A DNA stretch of 43,690 nt from Methanomicrobia archaeon (GCA_015661395.1 JACWML010000019.1:1-43690), one strand, 5' to 3'; counted from the first letter of the stretch, positions 27,537 through 34,889 are shown. Numbers and translations: made by a program. Notes: generated by a model from the letters alone, not told the origin.

Positions 27537-28436
27537 TTAGGTTGTCGTTGCTGTCGTTGTTGTCGTTGCTGTCGTTGTTGTCGTTGTTGTCGTCGGCGGG
27601 ACGTAACCTGGCACGTCGTTGAGCGATACCTCGCCTTGGGCCTTTAATATCGCTTGTCCTGCGCTACTAAGCGTGTAGTTTAGGAAGCTCGCCGCAAGTC
27701 CCGTCGGAGGTCCGTTCGTTACATAGAGGAGATATCGCTCAATAACGTAGGTTCCATCTGCTAGGTTGGCATAAGTCGGAGCTACGTTGTTGATGTTAAT
27801 TGCCTTGACCGACGTGTCGAGTGCATTCGTAGCAATGTAACCGATTGAGTTCGGGTCTCCGGCGACATACGATTTCACCGCTCCCGTGGAGGACTGTGTG
27901 ATCCCTCCTGTGCTGAAGTTACCGCCTTTCAGTACAATTTTTTGTATCCCGTCTCGGGTGCCGGATCCCTGTTCCCTGTTGACGACATTGATCTTCACGT
28001 TGCTTCCGCCGACTTGGTTCCAGTTGGTGATGTTACCAGTATAGATGTTCATGACCTGGGTCAGGGTAAGATTCGTCACAGCAGTGTTTTGCGGATTAAC
28101 GATGATGGCGATACCGTCAACGCAAATTGGATAAGGCCGGAGATTCGGATACTGCGCCATCTCACTGGCCGTAAGATTGGCTGAAGCCGTACCGATCTGC
28201 GCAGTGCCTGTACCGACGGCCGTTATGCCCGCCGCCGTCCCGCCACCTGCAACGTTTACAGTTACGCCTGAGTTGTTTGCCATGTAGGCCTGCGCTAGTG
28301 CTTGCGCGTCTGGCTGCACTGATGTCGAACCTGCAAGTTGCAGTGTACTGCCGCTCGTGCTGGACGTACATCCTGCTCCGAACACCGCCACTGCGACGAG
28401 CAATGAAATTAGAGCAATTGGAAAAATCTTTTTCAT
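27537..28436 (-). CDS. pstS: Phosphate-binding lipoprotein PstS with Thr-rich tail
   Basis: 299 aa. Signal and lipobox end in FGAGC (Cys about residue 23), then a PstS domain: LAGSTSVQPDAQALAQAYMA, the T/S-rich site GGTAAGITAVGTGTAQIGTA, and NREQGSGTRDGIQK (about 152-165), the phosphate-contact loop. The C-terminal 20 or so residues are almost only Thr and Ala, encoded by an 18-bp tandem repeat. Such tails can span an S-layer (inference). GGGGGAGGTGG precedes the ATG. A repeated TATA/operator element lies at 28463-28503. Confidence 0.96.
   Translation of the reverse strand: MKKIFPIALISLLVAVAVFGAGCTSSTSGSTLQLAGSTSVQPDAQALAQAYMANNSGVTVNVAGGGTAAGITAVGTGTAQIGTASANLTASEMAQYPNLRPYPICVDGIAIIVNPQNTAVTNLTLTQVMNIYTGNITNWNQVGGSNVKINVVNREQGSGTRDGIQKIVLKGGNFSTGGITQSSTGAVKSYVAGDPNSIGYIATNALDTSVKAININNVAPTYANLADGTYVIERYLLYVTNGPPTGLAASFLNYTLSSAGQAILKAQGEVSLNDVPGYVPPTTTTTTTTATTTTTATTT
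27541..27594 (+). repeat. 18-bp minisatellite in the pstS tail
   Basis: Three head-to-tail copies of GTTGTCGTTGCTGTCGTT (the third with two differences) cover positions 27541-27594. They encode the Thr/Ala tail of PstS on the other strand. Repeat number could vary between strains without breaking frame (18 = 3 x 6). Confidence 0.85.
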
Positions 28437-28462
28437 GGGTTCACCACCTCCCCCTGGAGCGA

Positions 28463-28503
28463 ATATAGATCATATGGGTATCCTATATAGACTATATAGA
28501 TCA
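28463..28503 (-). promoter_or_regulatory. pstS promoter with repeated operator-like boxes
   Basis: ATATAGATCA occurs twice (28463-28472 and 28494-28503), and CTATATAG occurs twice almost back to back (28483-28490 and 28492-28499). One CTATATAG acts as TATA box for pstS (start near 28460; ATG at 28436). Repeats centred on and flanking the TATA box are the usual place for an archaeal repressor, so a Pho-type operator is likely. Candidate binders are not proven. Confidence 0.6.
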
Positions 28504-28539
28504 CGTAGCAGCGGCATAAAAAGTCAACAGACGAGAAGC

Positions 28540-29538
28540 TTACCGGTTCGATTTTGCGACTGCGAGATTGATGGCAACCTCCGCTATGTTCATCCCGTAG
28601 TCTGCAACCCGGTCAATACTGTTGACGATACAGTATATTGGCAGCGCTACGTGAGCGTTTAGGTCGAGCGTCATCTCTTCAAGACGTTTAAGGATCGGCA
28701 CCTGTCTGCTCTTTGCGCTGATAGCCTCCTCGGCAAGCTTCGGATCAAGTTTTGATAGTGCATCCATCGCGAGCTGTATGATGCTATTTGACAGGATACT
28801 CGCCTCGTTTATGCTGTTGCGCACCTCTTCAGGGACCGGTCCTCCTGCCAACGTCAGCACGCAGCGCGCAATCTTAGTCCCGTGATCGGCGATTCGCTCG
28901 AGCGAGACAGCGGTGAGATAGTACTCAAGACTCTCGTTTGCGGCAATGTCTGAAGCCTCCGCAAACGGGGTCTTGACCATGGCTTGCAGACGTTTGAGCG
29001 TGAGCAAATAGTGGCGGTCCACGTCGCGGTCTCTCACGATAACGTCATTGGCGAGGTCGATGTCATCTTTCAGCAGTGACTTTATGGCGTCGGCGAGCAT
29101 CGACTCGACGATGAGGTGCATTCTCCTGATAGATTTTTTGACTTGCAGCTCCTTGGGACTTAGAAAATCCTGTATCACGACCGATTTCGCGGTCTCTTCG
29201 ACGACTTCCATGCCAATGAGGCGGTAGGACATGTCACGTATCGTCTCTCGCTGGTCGGATCGAATCTTCTGAGCACGAAGCTCGAACGTGTCATAGCCCG
29301 CGATGTAGATAGCAATCATGTGGCGTGCCAAAGCATCGTCAAAAAGGGCGTCAATGTTGAAAATCCCACGTTCCTGTGGCTTAACGTGTTCGTTAGGCGT
29401 GACCCGCAGTGAGCCGTCCGGCAGCGTGGACAGTGCCACCCGTGACTTCTCCTTCAAACCGAGTTGTGTGGCCCAAACCTTGGGCAGCGAAACGGTGTAG
29501 CTCGATTTGCCAGTAAGTTGAACCTTTCGAATCTCCAT
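28540..29538 (-). CDS. AbrB-PhoU phosphate regulator
   Basis: 332 aa. Residues 1-50 (MEIRKVQLTGKSSYTVSLPK and on) form a SpoVT/AbrB-type DNA-binding domain. The rest is two PhoU-type helical repeats, seen as YYLTAVSLERIADHGTKIAR (about 204-223) and IVNSIDRVADYGMNIAEVAI. A DNA-binding PhoU is expected to control phosphate genes directly. It lies 103 bp upstream of pstS on the same strand, with its own TATA box (29571-29580). Start set at ATG 29538, since the earlier frame is non-conserved and beyond the promoter. Confidence 0.93.
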   Translation of the reverse strand: MEIRKVQLTGKSSYTVSLPKVWATQLGLKEKSRVALSTLPDGSLRVTPNEHVKPQERGIFNIDALFDDALARHMIAIYIAGYDTFELRAQKIRSDQRETIRDMSYRLIGMEVVEETAKSVVIQDFLSPKELQVKKSIRRMHLIVESMLADAIKSLLKDDIDLANDVIVRDRDVDRHYLLTLKRLQAMVKTPFAEASDIAANESLEYYLTAVSLERIADHGTKIARCVLTLAGGPVPEEVRNSINEASILSNSIIQLAMDALSKLDPKLAEEAISAKSRQVPILKRLEEMTLDLNAHVALPIYCIVNSIDRVADYGMNIAEVAINLAVAKSNR

Positions 29539-29636
29539 AAAAATCTTGGAATTATATAGAAAAGTCAGGCATATATACTTATTGCTCGAAGAATAGAGCA
29601 TGCCGGGGGCGGGACTTGAACCCGCGCTCTTCAGAT

Positions 29637-29662
29637 GTCTCAGGTGTCGTATCGGAATACCC
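29637..29662 (-). other. Canonical 37/38 intron of tRNA-Met (26 nt)
   Basis: Bulge-helix-bulge: anticodon stem TCAGA/TCTGA, 3-nt bulge ACA, 4-bp helix CTCA/TGAG (the intron pairs with the anticodon), 3-nt bulge TAG, inner helix GGT/ACC. Cutting after the second bulge nucleotide on both sides leaves the loop CTCATAA. Confidence 0.87.
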
Positions 29663-29683
29663 TATGAGTCTGACACCTTAGCC

Positions 29684-29713
29684 GTCTAGATCGCTGCCAT
29701 ACATGCAACAACT
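29684..29713 (-). other. Noncanonical D-loop intron of tRNA-Met (30 nt)
   Basis: Lies between positions 17 and 18 of the tRNA. The precursor folds as an outer helix TGGC/GCTA, a 3-nt bulge ACG, a 4-bp central helix CTAG/CTAG, a 3-nt bulge TAA, and an inner helix GTTGTTGC/GCAGCGAT (with GU pairs) closed by a 7-nt loop. Cutting between bulge nucleotides 2 and 3 restores a normal D loop AGTAGGCTA with G18-G19. Confidence 0.82.
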
Positions 29714-29957
29714 TACTAGGCCACCCCGGCCTGCGAGATGCCGTAGCGCGCCCGCGAACGCTACAGATACTCCCGCTATTAAGAGCGCTCTATAAAAGGC
29801 TTTTGTCACGAGCCGCCGCCACATTTATATAAAAATAATATAAATAGGTTCCTATAATTAAAATAAGGCCTTCCTGAAGGGAACTTGCCGAAATAATTTA
29901 AAAACGTATTTATATCGTCAATATAATTTATAGGATAAAAATAGTAAGGGGAATATA

Positions 29958-30350
29958 ATGAGGGACGAATCTATGCCGGTATTCGACCAAGATGAGGAGG
30001 TAATGGCTAACCTCCTGGGCAATATCGGCCTCAAGAGGAATTTGGCGAAGGCACTCGTGTACCTTGCAAACGTCAACGAATCGGTGTCCCGCAATATTGA
30101 ACTGGGTGCTGGCTTGCGACAACCTGAAGTCAGTATAGCGATGCGCGAGCTGAGGGAACGTGGTTGGATCGAAGAGTGGGAACAAAAAAAGGAGGGCAAA
30201 GGCCGCCCGCTCAAATGCTACCGTCTCTCTGTCGAGCTCTGCGACATCATTGACCATCTCGACGATTCACGAAAACGCGACGCACAACAAGACGAAGAAA
30301 CGATCGCCACGCTCCGGAGCCTGTCTCGGACCGTGGGAATAACCAAATAG
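29958..30350 (+). CDS. Winged-helix transcriptional regulator
   Basis: 130 aa. A winged HTH lies at about residues 25-95: GLKRNLAKALVYLANVNESV, then the recognition helix RQPEVSIAMRELRERGWI and a wing with KKEGKGRPLKCYRLS. The TrmB/MarR-like style is common among methanogen regulators. It has a clear TATA box (GTATTTATATCG, 29906-29917) and ribosome site (TAAGGGGAA). The AT-rich upstream zone (29820-29940) could hold its own operator. Targets unknown. Confidence 0.88.
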   Translation: MRDESMPVFDQDEEVMANLLGNIGLKRNLAKALVYLANVNESVSRNIELGAGLRQPEVSIAMRELRERGWIEEWEQKKEGKGRPLKCYRLSVELCDIIDHLDDSRKRDAQQDEETIATLRSLSRTVGITK

Positions 30351-30367
30351 TTCGATACTGCGACAAG

Positions 30368-31108
30368 TCACGGCGTTAAGATCTCAACGGTGGCACTCTT
30401 TTCGCGAATGCGCGCGACGTGAACCTCAGAGACATTTGTAAAAATGCCGTGTTCCACCACCCCGGCAACAGCGGACAGCTCAATTCCCAACTTTTTTGGA
30501 TCTCTGATGATTCCAAAGTGCGCGTCGAGGATGAGGTTCCCCTGATCGGTAACATACGCTCGATTTTCCTCAAATCGCCTAAGTTTTGCCGAAGCTCCCA
30601 TGCGGCGTACTTCGCTACGAACGAGTGGACACGCGAAGGGCAGCACCTCGAGTGGTACCGGCAGATTTAGACGCGGCGCAAGCTTTGAGGCATCGACCGC
30701 GACGCAGAATCGCCGTGCTGCGCGCGCAACGATTTTCTCGCGCGTGTGCGCCCCCCCACCTCCTTTAATGAGGCGAAGGCGGGAATCGACTTGATCAGCG
30801 CCGTCCAACGCGATGTCGATCCTCTCGTGTTCGTACAGGGACGCCAGCGGCACCCGATGCTCGATCGCGAGCAGCATCGACTGGTATGACGTGGGAACGC
30901 CCGAAATCGACAGCCCTTCATCCACGATCCGCCTCCCAAGATGAACGATCGCGTACGCGACGGTCGTGCCCGTACCAAGCCCCACAATCATTCCGTCATC
31001 GACCAAGTCTGCGATAGATTTTCCAGCTGCTTCCTTCTCTACGTGCGACTGCTCCACAAAGGAGCACATGAATCGCTTGGGTTTAGCCGTTTCGATTTCA
31101 TCGCGCAT
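30368..31108 (-). CDS. rpiA: Ribose-5-phosphate isomerase A
   Basis: Interconverts ribose-5-phosphate and ribulose-5-phosphate. 246 aa with the RpiA motifs VGLGTGTTVAYAI (about residues 42-54), IDIALDGADQVD (about 97-108) and LIKGGGGAHTREKIVAR (about 113-129, catalytic region). In methanogens it serves ribose metabolism in the reversed RuMP route. Divergent from pspA, 91 bp away. The true start may be an internal codon, since the first 18 residues look non-conserved. Confidence 0.95.
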   Translation of the reverse strand: MRDEIETAKPKRFMCSFVEQSHVEKEAAGKSIADLVDDGMIVGLGTGTTVAYAIVHLGRRIVDEGLSISGVPTSYQSMLLAIEHRVPLASLYEHERIDIALDGADQVDSRLRLIKGGGGAHTREKIVARAARRFCVAVDASKLAPRLNLPVPLEVLPFACPLVRSEVRRMGASAKLRRFEENRAYVTDQGNLILDAHFGIIRDPKKLGIELSAVAGVVEHGIFTNVSEVHVARIREKSATVEILTP

Positions 31109-31199
31109 GTTGAGCGACGAAGCTATTTAGTTAAGGAGTACCATTTTACGTTAAGACTACACCAGAATACGCCACCACCGATCATGACGGAGGAAAGAC

Positions 31200-31893
31200 A
31201 TGGGGATACTAGATCGTCTCACGACGATGATTAAGGCAAAAATCAGTTCGTTTCTTGATCGACACGAAGATCCACGCGAAACGCTTGATTACTCCTACGA
31301 AAAGCAGCTCGAGCTGCTCACCAATGTGAAGCGCGGGATCGCCGACGTCGTTACCGCTAAGAAGCGACTTGAACTTCAGAAAGCCAAACTTGAATCAAAC
31401 ATCGAAGATCTTAACAATCAGGCTCGAGCGGAAAAAAGATTCCATGACGCAGATCGAGTCACTCACCGCACAGATTGCCGATCTTGAAAATGAGCAGGCA
31501 AAGCTCGTAAACACGGAGACGCGGCTCTCTGCTAAAGTCGAAGCGTTTAGAACAAAGAAGGAGACCATCAAGGCGCAGTACTCCGCGGCCGAAGCGCAGG
31601 TCAAGATCACGGAATCCGTTACGGGAATCTCCGAGGAAATGGCCGACGTAGGGATGTCAGTTCAGCGTGCTCAGGATAAGACGGAGACGATGAAAGCGCG
31701 ATCACAGGCACTCGATGAGCTTATTGACGCCGGTACGCTCCAGGATATGACGAGCGACCAGACAAAGGTCGAGGAAGAACTGAGCAAGATCAAGTCAAGT
31801 GATGAGGTCGATCAAGAGCTCAAGATCTTAAAGCAACAGGTTCCCGCCAAGAAGAAGGCGACAAAGGAAGAATCACAGGAGGCACAGCAATGA
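31200..31893 (+). pseudogene. pspA: PspA/IM30 family protein interrupted by deletion/frameshift
   Basis: Membrane-protecting ESCRT-III-like coiled-coil protein. Frame 1 (31200 onwards) gives MGILDRLTTMIKAKISSFLD through IEDLNNQAR. A second frame, joined near 31420-31440, continues LERKKDSMTQIESLTAQIAD to QEAQQ and TGA at 31893. Compared with archaeal PspA, about 14 residues of the helical-hairpin tip (usually ending REDLAR-A) are missing and the two halves are out of frame by one. An A6 run lies at the junction. GGAGGAAAG precedes ATG 31200, and TATTTAG near 31125 is the TATA box. Deletion, assembly error or frameshifting are all possible. Confidence 0.85.
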
Positions 31894-32168
31894 TCGTGCG
31901 CATCCTCGGTGACAACCAGTACGTGCTCGACAGCAAATATCTCGATAAGCTGAATGAGCTCGACACCTGCATGGTCGATCACCTCGGCCACGAGCAAGTC
32001 GACGACTTCAACAGCTGCTTGCACGAGATGATACAGATCATCCGCAAGAAGGGCAAGCCTCTCGATCCAGCTGAAATACGTGCCTCAGATCTGATCGTTC
32101 CCGCACCTGACATGACGCCGGACGAAGCGCGAAAGCTATTCACAAAAGAAGGGATCACTCCAGAGTGA
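31890..32168 (+). CDS. pspAA: PspA-associated protein PspAA
   Basis: 92 aa. The small PspAA domain starts MIVRILGDNQYVLDSKYLDK and is known to sit beside PspA in archaea and actinobacteria. Its ATG overlaps the TGA of the pspA second half (AATGA), so it relies on translation of that frame. The C-terminal third (about residues 50-92) is charged and probably flexible. Role: partner of PspA in envelope-stress response (family knowledge). Confidence 0.88.
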   Translation: MIVRILGDNQYVLDSKYLDKLNELDTCMVDHLGHEQVDDFNSCLHEMIQIIRKKGKPLDPAEIRASDLIVPAPDMTPDEARKLFTKEGITPE

Positions 32169-32174
32169 CCCCGA

Positions 32175-32732
32175 CTAAAGCGGCACGTCCCACAGCGGGT
32201 ACCAGCGTTCCAGCTCTTGCTCTATCGGGAGTTCCGATTGCATGACAGACCGAAGCCGGAACTCATACGCGTAGTCGCGCTTATGCTGCTTCGCGTCAGT
32301 AGGCACAAATGGATAAAAATCGCCGCGCTTGTAGTTATAGATCCAAAAAATGCTCTTTTCATTTCTAAATGGGAATACCGCGCACAGGATCTGCTCACCG
32401 TACCCGCCGTCGATAAGCGTCGAGCTCACCGCGTGGAGGTCTGAGACGACGTTCTCAAATTGTGTGTCGGATACGATAACCCAGGCGTAGCCAAACTCGT
32501 CCTGCTTGATCTCAAAAGTGGTCTCGCTGATTTTCAGCAGCTCCTCGATCTCCTTCTCACACTTCGAAAAACCGCCCGATTCAACGGGCTTGAAACAGAT
32601 GCCGGCCTTGCCCGTTGGTTGTAAGCTGAACTGAGTACTAAGCGTGATGTAGGCAGTTGCCATTGAAAAAAGACTTTCGACCTTAGGAGCTATGCCTTTC
32701 GTCCTTCCGAGTAGTGCGTCCAGAAACCCCAT
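32175..32732 (-). CDS. pspAB: PspA-associated protein PspAB
   Basis: 185 aa. Starts MGFLDALLGRTKGIAPKVES with FSMATAYITL and PTGKAGICFKPVESGGF, the pattern of the PspAB family. The C terminus has RGDFYPFVPTDAKQHKRDYA and ends ELERWYPLWDVPL. Six bp from the pspAA stop on the other strand, so the genes are convergent. PspAB is linked to PspA and the membrane protease HtpX in archaea; an htpX gene lies about 7 kb away. Confidence 0.88.
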   Translation of the reverse strand: MGFLDALLGRTKGIAPKVESLFSMATAYITLSTQFSLQPTGKAGICFKPVESGGFSKCEKEIEELLKISETTFEIKQDEFGYAWVIVSDTQFENVVSDLHAVSSTLIDGGYGEQILCAVFPFRNEKSIFWIYNYKRGDFYPFVPTDAKQHKRDYAYEFRLRSVMQSELPIEQELERWYPLWDVPL

Positions 32733-32841
32733 AGCATTTCAACCGTTAGCGTGAGACGTGAAAGGGATAGTCGTGCCGCGTGAGCCGATCTGGCGCCGCG
32801 CGCATGACTGTTGACGTTTCATCGGCCGTTCCTCCAGTGCG

Positions 32842-33090
32842 CTAGTCATTGAGTATAGTGGAGCCTTCGGGGGTAAAACGGATGCTGCTTAAATCGGCAA
32901 TAATCTGCCCTGGCGTCGTTAAGCGCTCATCGTACGTCACGGTGACGGTGAAAAAATCAGCGATCACCTCGACGTTGATGATGCCTTTTCGCCGCGTAAG
33001 GAACTTGTCGAGCTCGGCCGCATCCGAGGCTTCCCGCAGCTCATGCAAGCGAATTTTTACCCTCTTTAGGTGTTTCTCATCAGCATTCAT
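32842..33090 (-). CDS. Small ferredoxin-fold-like protein, 82 aa
   Basis: 82 aa: an N-terminal helix (MNADEKHLKRVKIRLHELRE) followed by a beta-alpha-beta-like region, VEVIADFFTVTVTYDERLTT and PGQIIADLSSIRFTP. The pattern recalls heavy-metal-associated domains, but the metal CxxC is absent. A TTG directly before the ATG could also start it. No strong ribosome site. Function unknown. Confidence 0.6.
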   Translation of the reverse strand: MNADEKHLKRVKIRLHELREASDAAELDKFLTRRKGIINVEVIADFFTVTVTYDERLTTPGQIIADLSSIRFTPEGSTILND

Positions 33091-33568
33091 CAATCCGGTT
33101 CGTATGTTGCTCCATCAGTAGATAAAAATGCCCCATCCTTTGTGCGTGAAGTGACGGCCCCAGACGCGCGGCTACATCCCAGATCCCTGCACTCATAATG
33201 CGAGAGCTGCCATTAAGCTGCTCGTACAGTCCTCCGTGGGTCGAGCAGCCGCACTGGTGGTTCCTTCTAGGATCTATGCTACCACATGAAACAGATAGCC
33301 CCACCTTTAAGGACACAGCGAATGACCAGAAGTTGAATCGCACAGTGTGCCTTTGGATCAAACGATGTACGCGAGGAGCGCCAGACCTTTTATCGTAACG
33401 CTCCCAGACGAGGACCGCGACACACCGTTACCCATGCCCTGACAGGCACCTCTTCTTGTCCGCTCTTTTGAACGACCTTTTTGGGACTTCACTAGAGCAT
33501 TTGTCACAAACGGTCGCCTGGATAAACAGACGGAGAATGCGACCGACACAAAGGGAAAGCGAGCCAAA
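33091..33568. other. Spacer at left edge of the micro-gene island
   Basis: About 480 bp with no supported gene. Short frames lack ribosome sites or composition resembling the neighbours. The left boundary of the unusual 33.1-38.3 kb stretch lies here. Confidence 0.35.
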
Positions 33569-33730
33569 CTAATGGACGAGAGATCTTCGCGGACTGTTTC
33601 GCAAGACTGAACTCCATACCGCAAGCAGCACGAGTGCGGTGCGCATGAGTAATGGAAGCAATTGGATAGCAATAGTGATCGCTGCAAGCGAGATTGCGAT
33701 AATGGAGAATACTGCAAGAAGATCTGACAT
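33569..33730 (-). CDS. Small two-helix membrane protein (53 aa)
   Basis: Starts MSDLLAVFSIIAISLAAITI; hydrophobic stretches cover about residues 3-23 and 25-41, and the tail (SSVLRNSPRRSLVH) is basic. No homology recognised. Its ATG overlaps the TAA of the upstream micro-gene (TAATG), which suggests coupled translation and supports both frames. Confidence 0.6.
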   Translation of the reverse strand: MSDLLAVFSIIAISLAAITIAIQLLPLLMRTALVLLAVWSSVLRNSPRRSLVH

Positions 33731-33891
33731 TATTCCAACGCCAACGACGTAGCAGACCAACCTTTAGACACGTAGCTACACTCCTCAGCTTTTATGCGGC
33801 AGTCGAAGCGCGTCCAGATTGCTGCTGCTGCCAAGATTAAAAAAAGTATGACAAACAGCAGATCATCACAGGCGTCCTTGAACTTTTCCAT
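33730..33891 (-). CDS. Small single-helix membrane protein (53 aa)
   Basis: Starts MEKFKDACDDLLFVILFLIL; one membrane helix at about residues 10-26, then a charged segment (TRFDCRIKAEECSYVSK) with two Cys, probably outside or inside the membrane edge. The stop codon overlaps the start of the next micro-gene. The upstream AAGAGATAA is a weak ribosome site. Overlaps the 30-codon ORF at 33837-33929 in another frame. Confidence 0.55.
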   Translation of the reverse strand: MEKFKDACDDLLFVILFLILAAAAIWTRFDCRIKAEECSYVSKGWSATSLALE

Positions 33892-33929
33892 TTTATTATC
33901 TCTTGGATAAGTGCTGGATCGGTAGCCAT
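33837..33929 (-). CDS. 30-codon leader ORF of the small-membrane-protein cluster
   Basis: Starts MATDPALIQEIIKWKSSRTP and ends CCLSYFF. AAGGTGAC is the best ribosome site of the cluster and lies eight bases upstream. A TATA box (AATATATTC on the minus strand, about 33963-33972) fits a start near 33940. It overlaps the next gene out of frame, so it may be a leader peptide controlling the two membrane proteins. Confidence 0.4.
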   Translation of the reverse strand: MATDPALIQEIIKWKSSRTPVMICCLSYFF

Positions 33930-34552
33930 TTCTTTGTCACCTTTTTTGTTCTTCAAGTCAGAATATATTGAGAATGCTTGTGAGGCTTGGCGATGTCTCA
34001 GGGTTCGAGTGACATCCCTTTCCGCCTAGATATTTCCAGAGCGGTTCCCGTGCTTTACCTTATTAGCGAGAAAGAATAGAGTCTCCTTTCACGGCGGCAT
34101 TGGAAGATATCCTGGCAAGTCCTAAACGTGTCCTTGCCCGTGTGATTGTTGCCTGGCGACCTCTTTCCCGCTCTGAGTCTTAGCTCGAGGAAACAGCTCG
34201 TATCGAACACTGAAGACTGGCCGGACGGGTGTAGGCACAAGTATGGAGACTGTGTATTCTCCGTAGAGTGACTATTTTTGACATGACGCAAACTTAGATG
34301 TGGTCGTGTTAAAGAAACAGCTCGGAAAAGGTCTGGAGAACGGAAGCACGTTCACACCGCTGTGCTCTGCCGTTCTCCCTTGCAATCAGGACCGAACGTG
34401 CGTTTTTGACGCGACATCAACCTCCTTTCGTCTCCCTGTGGTGAGCGCTGTTGGCATATTGACTTCTCCGTCTTTGTGCCGCTGACCATTTTTCACCTCA
34501 AACCGCGCTCACCACTGACAAACCGTTTTTCGACGGCGCCTTTCTACTCACC
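33930..34552. other. Spacer with inverted repeat
   Basis: No gene supported, though the promoter of the preceding micro-gene cluster lies at its left end. Contains an 11-bp perfect inverted repeat GTGGTGAGCGC (34438-34448)/GCGCTCACCAC (34505-34515). A 61-codon frame from about 34300 is weak. Confidence 0.35.
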
Positions 34553-34592
34553 GGTCTGTGTGACAATGCACTGTAACAACTCAGGAGAGGAA

Positions 34593-34827
34593 ATGTGACC
34601 TAGGAGACCATAGAGGAAACGTATATCGGCGGTCTGATGCAAGCGTCGCTCAAGGAGATGATGCGCGATACACACAGACCAGTTAGAAAAAGTGGTGAAC
34701 TGCTATTACTACCTGTACGGGGAATGCACGAAAAGGGCGTCTGAGGGTGAAGGATGAGGCGTGTGTCTATTGTCTTGAACGCGCCCTCGATGATATTAGC
34801 TTCGCCCTCTCCTACAACGAGCCTTAG
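34593..34827 (+). pseudogene. Decayed Cys-containing small gene
   Basis: Protein-like text is split over three frames: ETIEETYIGGLMQASLKEMM (from 34604), then DQLEKVVNCYYYLYGECTKR, then KDEACVYCLERALDDISFAL ending SYNEP and TAG at 34825-34827. AGGAGAGGAA lies before ATG 34593. A terminator-like hairpin with a T7 tract follows the last stop directly. This looks like a gene of about 75 codons with two frameshifts and an early stop. Family not recognised. Confidence 0.4.
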
Positions 34828-34853
34828 TGGGTTCCTTCCAACCACCTTTTTTT
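34827..34853 (+). terminator. Hairpin plus T7 tract after the decayed gene
   Basis: GTGG-GTT and AAC-CAC arms form a short bulged stem, followed by TTTTTTT at 34847-34853. It is placed exactly after the TAG that ends the third frame of the decayed gene. Confidence 0.5.
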
Positions 34854-34889
34854 ATGTTGATTAATTCTTTGCAACGAATCGTGACGATT

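Larger units (their letters stand above)
29601..29730 (-). tRNA. Elongator tRNA-Met (CAT) with two introns
   Basis: The mature tRNA (74 nt after splicing) has acceptor GCCGGGG/CCCCGGC with A73, D stem GCCT/AGGT, anticodon stem TCAGA/TCTGA, loop CTCATAA, a 5-nt variable loop and T arm GCGGG-TTCAAGT-CCCGC. Anticodon CAT and A73 fit elongator Met; Ile(CAT) is less likely. Exons are 29714-29730, 29663-29683 and 29601-29636. Intron 1 (D loop) and intron 2 (anticodon loop, 37/38) each sit in a perfect bulge-helix-bulge. The expected tRNA is obtained only by removing both. Confidence 0.9.

Noticed and set aside
29601-29730. tRNA-Leu or tRNA-Ser with a long variable arm
   Set aside because: The first parse gave a type II tRNA, but the D loop would be over 30 nt and the anticodon stem mismatched. 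The two-intron tRNA-Met model pairs every stem and leaves a canonical CTCATAA loop.
31200-31893. Programmed frameshifting in pspA as first explanation
   Set aside because: A conserved segment is also missing at the junction, which a simple shift would not cause; deletion or assembly error fits better.
33358-33717. 119-codon minus-strand frame overlapping the small membrane protein gene
   Set aside because: Ser/Arg/Cys-rich text typical of an out-of-frame reading; the membrane-protein frame is coupled to its upstream gene.
34593-34740. In-frame TAG read as pyrrolysine
   Set aside because: TAG ends many ordinary genes in this window (for example at 762, 1300 and 2237), and the region has other frameshifts, so gene decay is simpler.
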